Positions 60,137 to 64,000 of a stretch of DNA of 64,000 nucleotides are shown piece by piece. The position numbers were made by a program, and so were the translations under genes. Numbering within the stretch: position 1 is the stretch's first letter; each line of letters begins with the position of its first letter. The notes below the pieces were generated by a model. It made no database searches and was not told the origin of the DNA. It worked only from the letters and a program-made list of their open reading frames with translations. Source of the DNA: Peptococcaceae bacterium BRH_c4a (GTDB taxonomy: Bacteria; Bacillota; Desulfotomaculia; Desulfotomaculales; Desulfocucumaceae); contig LADN01000070.1 of NCBI GenBank assembly GCA_000961585.1, positions 1 to 64,000 on the forward strand, given 5' to 3'.

Positions 60137-62488
60137 CTATATTTTCGGTATCACCGACTGTTGGGGCAAAGAAAAGCCTTCGTCATTACTTATTTGCATA
60201 TAATCAAGCAGTGAAGGCTGGCTTATCTCATTAACTGCCCTCCGCAAATTTTCCTTTGCCTGTTCCCAATAGCTCTGCTTTAACTCAACACCTAGAAACC
60301 TGCGCCTCATTTTCAATGCCACATATCCCTCTGAACCTATCCCGGCAAAGGGGCTAAATATTAAATCCCCGGGATTGCTCCAGAGCTCCAGACACCTTTC
60401 AATGACCTCCAGCTGCAGGGGACAAATATGCTTCTCGTCCTGGTCTGTCCGCGCGCTTTTTCTTTGCAATGTATTTGATTGATTAATGTCCATCCAAACA
60501 GGTGAGGCATATCGGCGCCATACATGATGAGAATAAACGGGATCGAGCTTTACCATGGATTCTTTTCTGTGGTTTCTGCTATCCCTCAATGTTTGTTCTT
60601 TTTTGGGTGCTTCTGGTTCATTTTCACCGATAAACCTGGTAAACCCATCCAGGTGCGATATCGACTCAGTATTTACTCCTGGTTTACGGACAGTTATTAA
60701 ATAATCAGGCAACCCTTGTCTACACATTGCTGAATCCTTTACGATCTGTTTGTGCATTAAGCCTAATGCCTTTGTTCTTGTGGCCTCAATGAGTGGGTCT
60801 TTCCATATTACAACCCTTGAGTGGTAAATAAATCCGGCACCCTGAAACATTCTTATTAAATCTCCCGGAAAATCCTTTAAGCCAATAACGCCGTCTTTTT
60901 GTTTCATTAGGGGCAGGTCCATGCAGTGAATAGACACCAATCGACCGGGCATCATCATCCTAAAAAGCTCCTTGACCAAATAATCAAAGTGAACATAAAA
61001 CTCATCGTCGCTCCGGCAGTTTCCCATATCCCTGTCACTATTGGAATAGGTATATAGGGAACTAAATGGCGGGGAAAATATGGAAAAGTGGATACTTTCA
61101 TCGGCCAATCCTCGGACCATATCCACGCAATCCCCAAGGCGTAATTCCCAACCCTCCCCAGATACCTTGTCGGTAACGTATGCGGCCTTTTCCTGGCCAG
61201 TGCTCTGAATATTTTGCTTTGTTATTTCCTGTGTGGCCGCAATCATGCCTGATAGCATTTCCGTAAAATCAGCCTCCTTGCGCTTAATATTGGCTACCAC
61301 TGCGCCCTCTGTTTCGGCGGTTATAACGTACACATCAACCGGCTTTTCCTGGCCGAACCTCCAGCACCGACGAACAGCCTGAAAGTATTCCTCGAAGCTG
61401 TCAGATAGCCCCACGAAAGCCATTTTTGAGCAGTGCTGCCAATTCATCCCGAATCCTGCTATGCTGGGTTTGGTGACTATTTTTTGTATTTGGCCATTGC
61501 TAAAGTTAAGCATGGCCTTTTCTTTGTTTTCCGGCTTATCACTGCCGGTTATTTCTTTGACCCCGGATATAGCCCCGGTCAACATCTCGCTTTCAGCATT
61601 AAGTCCACACCATATAATCCAGGGATCATCCGATTCGTTAACTATTTCCGCACACCTGGTCACTCTCTGCTCTATGCTTTCCTTCCGGGCCTGTCTGCGC
61701 TCGGTCATCGTCTTGGCCTCGGGGCCATCACAGGGTATTGTCACCTGGTGGATATTGAGCGGCGGTAACAAAAAATCTCCGTCCTCATAACCCAGGTCAG
61801 AGGGCTTGCTCATCATCACCGCCCAGGATGCCACCCACTCCCAAAAAACCTCCCTGGCATGTCCCTTGATACGCCATTTTGAGGTATCCCCACCATCGTG
61901 GACGAAGAACATGGATAACATTTCTGAGCGTCCCATCACCCCTAAAAACTCAGCATGGTTGCCCAGTTCCATATGGTCATTAGGTGCCGGCGTAGCGGTG
62001 CAGGCTAACCGATAGGGTGTGAATTTAAATGCATTGATTATCTGCGTCCTGGTTTTTCCGTCGAAGGCCTTTAGGATGCTGCTTTCATCCAGGACAACAC
62101 CGGCCAAATCACAGGTATCGAAGTTTTTCAACATTTCGTAGTTGGTTATATTGATCCCGGGCTTTACTTCTAATTGGTCCCGGCAGTAGTTTACCTGAAT
62201 ATCAAACTTCTGTCCTTCCCTGACGGTCTGTGCCGCAACGGCCAGGGGCGCAAGTATTAATACGTTCCCGCCTGTATTTTTGTGAATATACATTGCCCAT
62301 TCTAACTGCATACCGGTCTTGCCCAGGCCGGTCCCGGCAAATATTGCCGATTTTCCCTTTGCCAATGCCCACCGTACAATGTCCCGTTGGAAGGTAAAAA
62401 GCTTAGGGTTTATATTGGAACTGGGAACAATTATCCCGGAAGGCTGAATTACTATCCTTTTGGATTCAAGAAATTCCTGGTATTCCAT
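60137..62488 (-). CDS. SNF2/DEAD-like helicase fused to DNA N4/N6-methyltransferase
   Basis: 783 aa from ATG 62488, which overlaps the preceding stop (TAATG). N-terminal half: SF2 helicase with IFAGTGLGKTG (Walker A), GVVLDESSIL (DExx), TATPAPNDHMELG and VDVYVITAETE. C-terminal half (from about 450): a methyltransferase with SPPFSSLYTYSNSDRDMG (motif IV, SPPF) and FSPFAGIGSEGYVAL (motif I). The SPPF form fits N4-cytosine or N6-adenine in the beta order. The fusion could move along DNA and mark it against host restriction. Confidence 0.85.
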   Translation of the reverse strand: MEYQEFLESKRIVIQPSGIIVPSSNINPKLFTFQRDIVRWALAKGKSAIFAGTGLGKTGMQLEWAMYIHKNTGGNVLILAPLAVAAQTVREGQKFDIQVNYCRDQLEVKPGINITNYEMLKNFDTCDLAGVVLDESSILKAFDGKTRTQIINAFKFTPYRLACTATPAPNDHMELGNHAEFLGVMGRSEMLSMFFVHDGGDTSKWRIKGHAREVFWEWVASWAVMMSKPSDLGYEDGDFLLPPLNIHQVTIPCDGPEAKTMTERRQARKESIEQRVTRCAEIVNESDDPWIIWCGLNAESEMLTGAISGVKEITGSDKPENKEKAMLNFSNGQIQKIVTKPSIAGFGMNWQHCSKMAFVGLSDSFEEYFQAVRRCWRFGQEKPVDVYVITAETEGAVVANIKRKEADFTEMLSGMIAATQEITKQNIQSTGQEKAAYVTDKVSGEGWELRLGDCVDMVRGLADESIHFSIFSPPFSSLYTYSNSDRDMGNCRSDDEFYVHFDYLVKELFRMMMPGRLVSIHCMDLPLMKQKDGVIGLKDFPGDLIRMFQGAGFIYHSRVVIWKDPLIEATRTKALGLMHKQIVKDSAMCRQGLPDYLITVRKPGVNTESISHLDGFTRFIGENEPEAPKKEQTLRDSRNHRKESMVKLDPVYSHHVWRRYASPVWMDINQSNTLQRKSARTDQDEKHICPLQLEVIERCLELWSNPGDLIFSPFAGIGSEGYVALKMRRRFLGVELKQSYWEQAKENLRRAVNEISQPSLLDYMQISNDEGFSLPQQSVIPKI

Positions 62489-62670
62489 TAAAATACCCCC
62501 ACCACCGCGGCCACCGCAAGCAGCACCGCCGCCACTCCATAAATCCCCGGATTTCCATAAATCCCCGCATTTCCCCACTTCCGGGAAATAACATAATATC
62601 TCACGGCACAGTGGGCAAAGTATCCAGCAAAGAAAATAAAAAATAAAGAGATAATCATTGATTTAATCAT
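62488..62670 (-). CDS. Small two-TM protein
   Basis: 60 aa: IISLFFIFFAGYFAHCAV, then a polar loop with GNAGIYGNPGIYG, then VAAVLLAVAAVVGVF. Its ATG overlaps the SbcD-like stop and its stop overlaps the helicase-methyltransferase start, so it is part of a tightly coupled run. Confidence 0.6.
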   Translation of the reverse strand: MIKSMIISLFFIFFAGYFAHCAVRYYVISRKWGNAGIYGNPGIYGVAAVLLAVAAVVGVF

Positions 62671-63755
62671 ACTCCCTGGTCAACCCCCTTCGCCTCCATG
62701 GCATTACTCACCCGATCCAACCTACCCAAACACCTACCCAGAACCATTTCCCCGGCCACCCCGCCAGGCAGCTTCCCGTTATCCCCCAACTCCTTAACCG
62801 ACTCCTCAATCACTACACGGGCATCCCTGGTGCGGATTTCCCTTTTGGAGCCAAGGAGTTGAAGGTATTCCGACATCTTTTCCTTATTCTTTGACCGCTC
62901 AATTTCCCGCTCCAACTTCTCTCTTGAAAGACACTCATGTCCCGGCCTCTGAGACTGCAGAACAATGCCCCTGGCTTTATATCTTCCTGGCCCCTCAATG
63001 CTTACCAGGCCCACCTTTAACTCCCGGTTAATCTCGCCTATGTCCCTGGAAAGGTGGCAGACTGCCCCATAATTGACTATTAATGTTCCGTTGAGCAGAT
63101 AGGTGGCTTCGTGGCCATTATGAAGGTGGCCGTTAACAATGATGTCAGGCACCAGGGAGGATGGACAACAACAAGGCTCATTGAACGTAGTATACCTATG
63201 CCTCCGCCCCTCCCGGTCAGTTTTATTTTCCTTATCTGTGATGTACCATGGGTGATCCGGCATCAATGCCCCGTGGGTAAGGTGGATTGTAACCTGTGCC
63301 AGTCTCTCCTTTATGCAGTATTGAGTTATGTCCCAGTCAGTATTTTCGTCATAAGGATGGCCGGTTACAGCAAATCCATAATCCAGGGAAACAAATGGAT
63401 TGTCGTATGCATCCCAGATAACACCGGCAGCCCTCAACACGCCATATGGGGCCGCCTTCAAATCTTCCCTGTTCGTCGTCTCTTTGCAGTGGTTACCGTC
63501 AATCGCAATCACCGGACAGGGAAACCTTTTTATTGCCTCAATAAATTCTGTCTTTACACGGTCACTCATTAAGTGGGTGTCGGTTACATCCCCCGGAATA
63601 AGGACAGCAGCGCAATTATGTTCCCGGGCCAACTCGGCACATTCGGTTAAAATATTAAGTCCATCCTGCTTATAGGCGGCAGGGTTCGGCAAGTATGCTT
63701 CCGGACCTTTGCCGGAGTGGTGGGGGTCGGTTATTGTGAGGAGGTTAATTGTCAT
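62667..63755 (-). CDS. SbcD/Mre11-like metallophosphoesterase
   Basis: 362 aa. Metal motifs TDPHHSG (about 9), IPGDVTDT (about 53), IDGNHCKE (about 84), HLTHGALM (about 160) and VNGHLHNGH (about 210) follow the calcineurin-like nuclease order. No SbcC-like partner is seen in the window, though it may lie to the right. Probably a DNA repair or recombination nuclease. Confidence 0.85.
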   Translation of the reverse strand: MTINLLTITDPHHSGKGPEAYLPNPAAYKQDGLNILTECAELAREHNCAAVLIPGDVTDTHLMSDRVKTEFIEAIKRFPCPVIAIDGNHCKETTNREDLKAAPYGVLRAAGVIWDAYDNPFVSLDYGFAVTGHPYDENTDWDITQYCIKERLAQVTIHLTHGALMPDHPWYITDKENKTDREGRRHRYTTFNEPCCCPSSLVPDIIVNGHLHNGHEATYLLNGTLIVNYGAVCHLSRDIGEINRELKVGLVSIEGPGRYKARGIVLQSQRPGHECLSREKLEREIERSKNKEKMSEYLQLLGSKREIRTRDARVVIEESVKELGDNGKLPGGVAGEMVLGRCLGRLDRVSNAMEAKGVDQGV

Positions 63756-64000
63756 TTCGGGGATACCTCCAGTAATTCAGGATTTTCAAAGATGTTACCA
63801 ATAACTTCTCCATTTTCAACAGTGGAAAGAGTTACTGCTTCATCGTCAATGCCTTTGTAGTCAAGATAGAAACCGGTTTCCTTTTCATCCCACTTCACCA
63901 AAAATCTTCCCATGCCCTCATCGACATCGACAATATCTCCATTGTAAACCTCTTTGCCATTGCGGTCTTTTCGGCCGGTGAAAAACTGGACTATGTGGGT
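63752..64000 (-). CDS. YopX-family protein, N-terminus outside the window
   Basis: 82 residues up to the stop are visible. FTGRKDRNGKEVYNGDIVDV near the cut and the end GNIFENPELLEV are the hallmark of YopX-type phage proteins. Its stop overlaps the SbcD-like start (ATGA). The true start lies beyond 64000. Confidence 0.85.
   Translation of the reverse strand, partial: THIVQFFTGRKDRNGKEVYNGDIVDVDEGMGRFLVKWDEKETGFYLDYKGIDDEAVTLSTVENGEVIGNIFENPELLEVSPK

Larger units (their letters stand above)
9001..64000. mobile_element. Siphovirus-type prophage, left end near 9.0 kb, right end outside the window
   Basis: From 9.0 kb to the window edge nearly every gene is phage-type: terminase, portal, protease, capsid, connectors, tail tube, chaperones, tape measure, fibres, lysis genes, repressor, replication proteins and a recombinase. 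The left boundary is placed after tRNA-Val because dacF and the tRNA are chromosomal and the phage genes start at 9032. No direct repeat of the tRNA end was found in the window, so the exact att site and the right end remain unknown. Confidence 0.9.

Overview
The window holds about 9 kb of bacterial chromosome followed by about 55 kb of an integrated, tailed-phage-like element that runs off the right end. The chromosomal part carries the Firmicute order tig-clpP-clpX-lonB (read on the minus strand), a small biotinyl-carrier protein, a sporulation-type polysaccharide deacetylase and a DacF-type carboxypeptidase. This gene order, the mix of GTG/TTG starts and the intergenic palindromic repeats fit an anaerobic spore-forming Firmicute of the Peptococcaceae/Desulfotomaculum-Pelotomaculum type. 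That placement is inference from gene content, not from a search.

The chromosome gives way to phage genes just after a tRNA-Val(GAC) gene (8884-8958) and its perfect terminator hairpin. No second copy of the tRNA 3' end was noticed in the window, so the att site is not proven. From left to right the element contains: (1) 9.0-11.9 kb, a ribbon-helix-helix-like protein, a two-TM protein, a replication-relaxation-like protein, an FtsK-type ATPase and a Cro-like protein, with a 12-bp-period DNA repeat array; (2) 12.0-13.0 kb, the repressor and its operator region; (3) 12.8-15.2 kb, the lysis genes: small holin-like proteins, a glucosaminidase and an unusual subtilase; (4) 15.2-38.9 kb, a complete HK97-type siphovirus morphogenesis module transcribed leftwards, in genomic order terminase, portal, protease/scaffold, capsid, connectors, tail tube, tail chaperones, a 1,432-residue tape measure, tail tip and fibres; (5) 39.2-43.8 kb, a rightward operon of small proteins, a DUF3560 protein and a short tyrosine recombinase, driven by near-consensus promoters that share a 5-bp operator repeat; (6) 43.8-64 kb, a leftward replication and modification module: ArpU-like regulator, RuvC-like nuclease, PP-loop enzyme, beta clamp, a broken C5-cytosine methyltransferase with two HNH genes, a DUF559 nuclease, a RecD2-like helicase, a primase-helicase, a helicase-methyltransferase fusion, an SbcD-like nuclease and a YopX protein cut by the window edge.

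The most unusual locus is the methyltransferase at 47998-50680. One HNH gene interrupts catalytic motif I and is flanked by two copies of the LGSLFDG codons that differ only at synonymous positions. A second HNH gene with its own strong ribosome-binding site lies wholly inside the methyltransferase in another reading frame. The methyltransferase frame is also broken at a TA duplication, at a run of nine G and near a TAAG tetranucleotide, so it is dead, phase-variable or misassembled here. Other points of note are a candidate replication origin with TCTAAGG iterons around an AT-rich core (54874-55170), an operator-repeat promoter at 58260-58370, a likely +1 frameshift in the tail chaperone, and a 29-bp element repeated three times in the replication operon.
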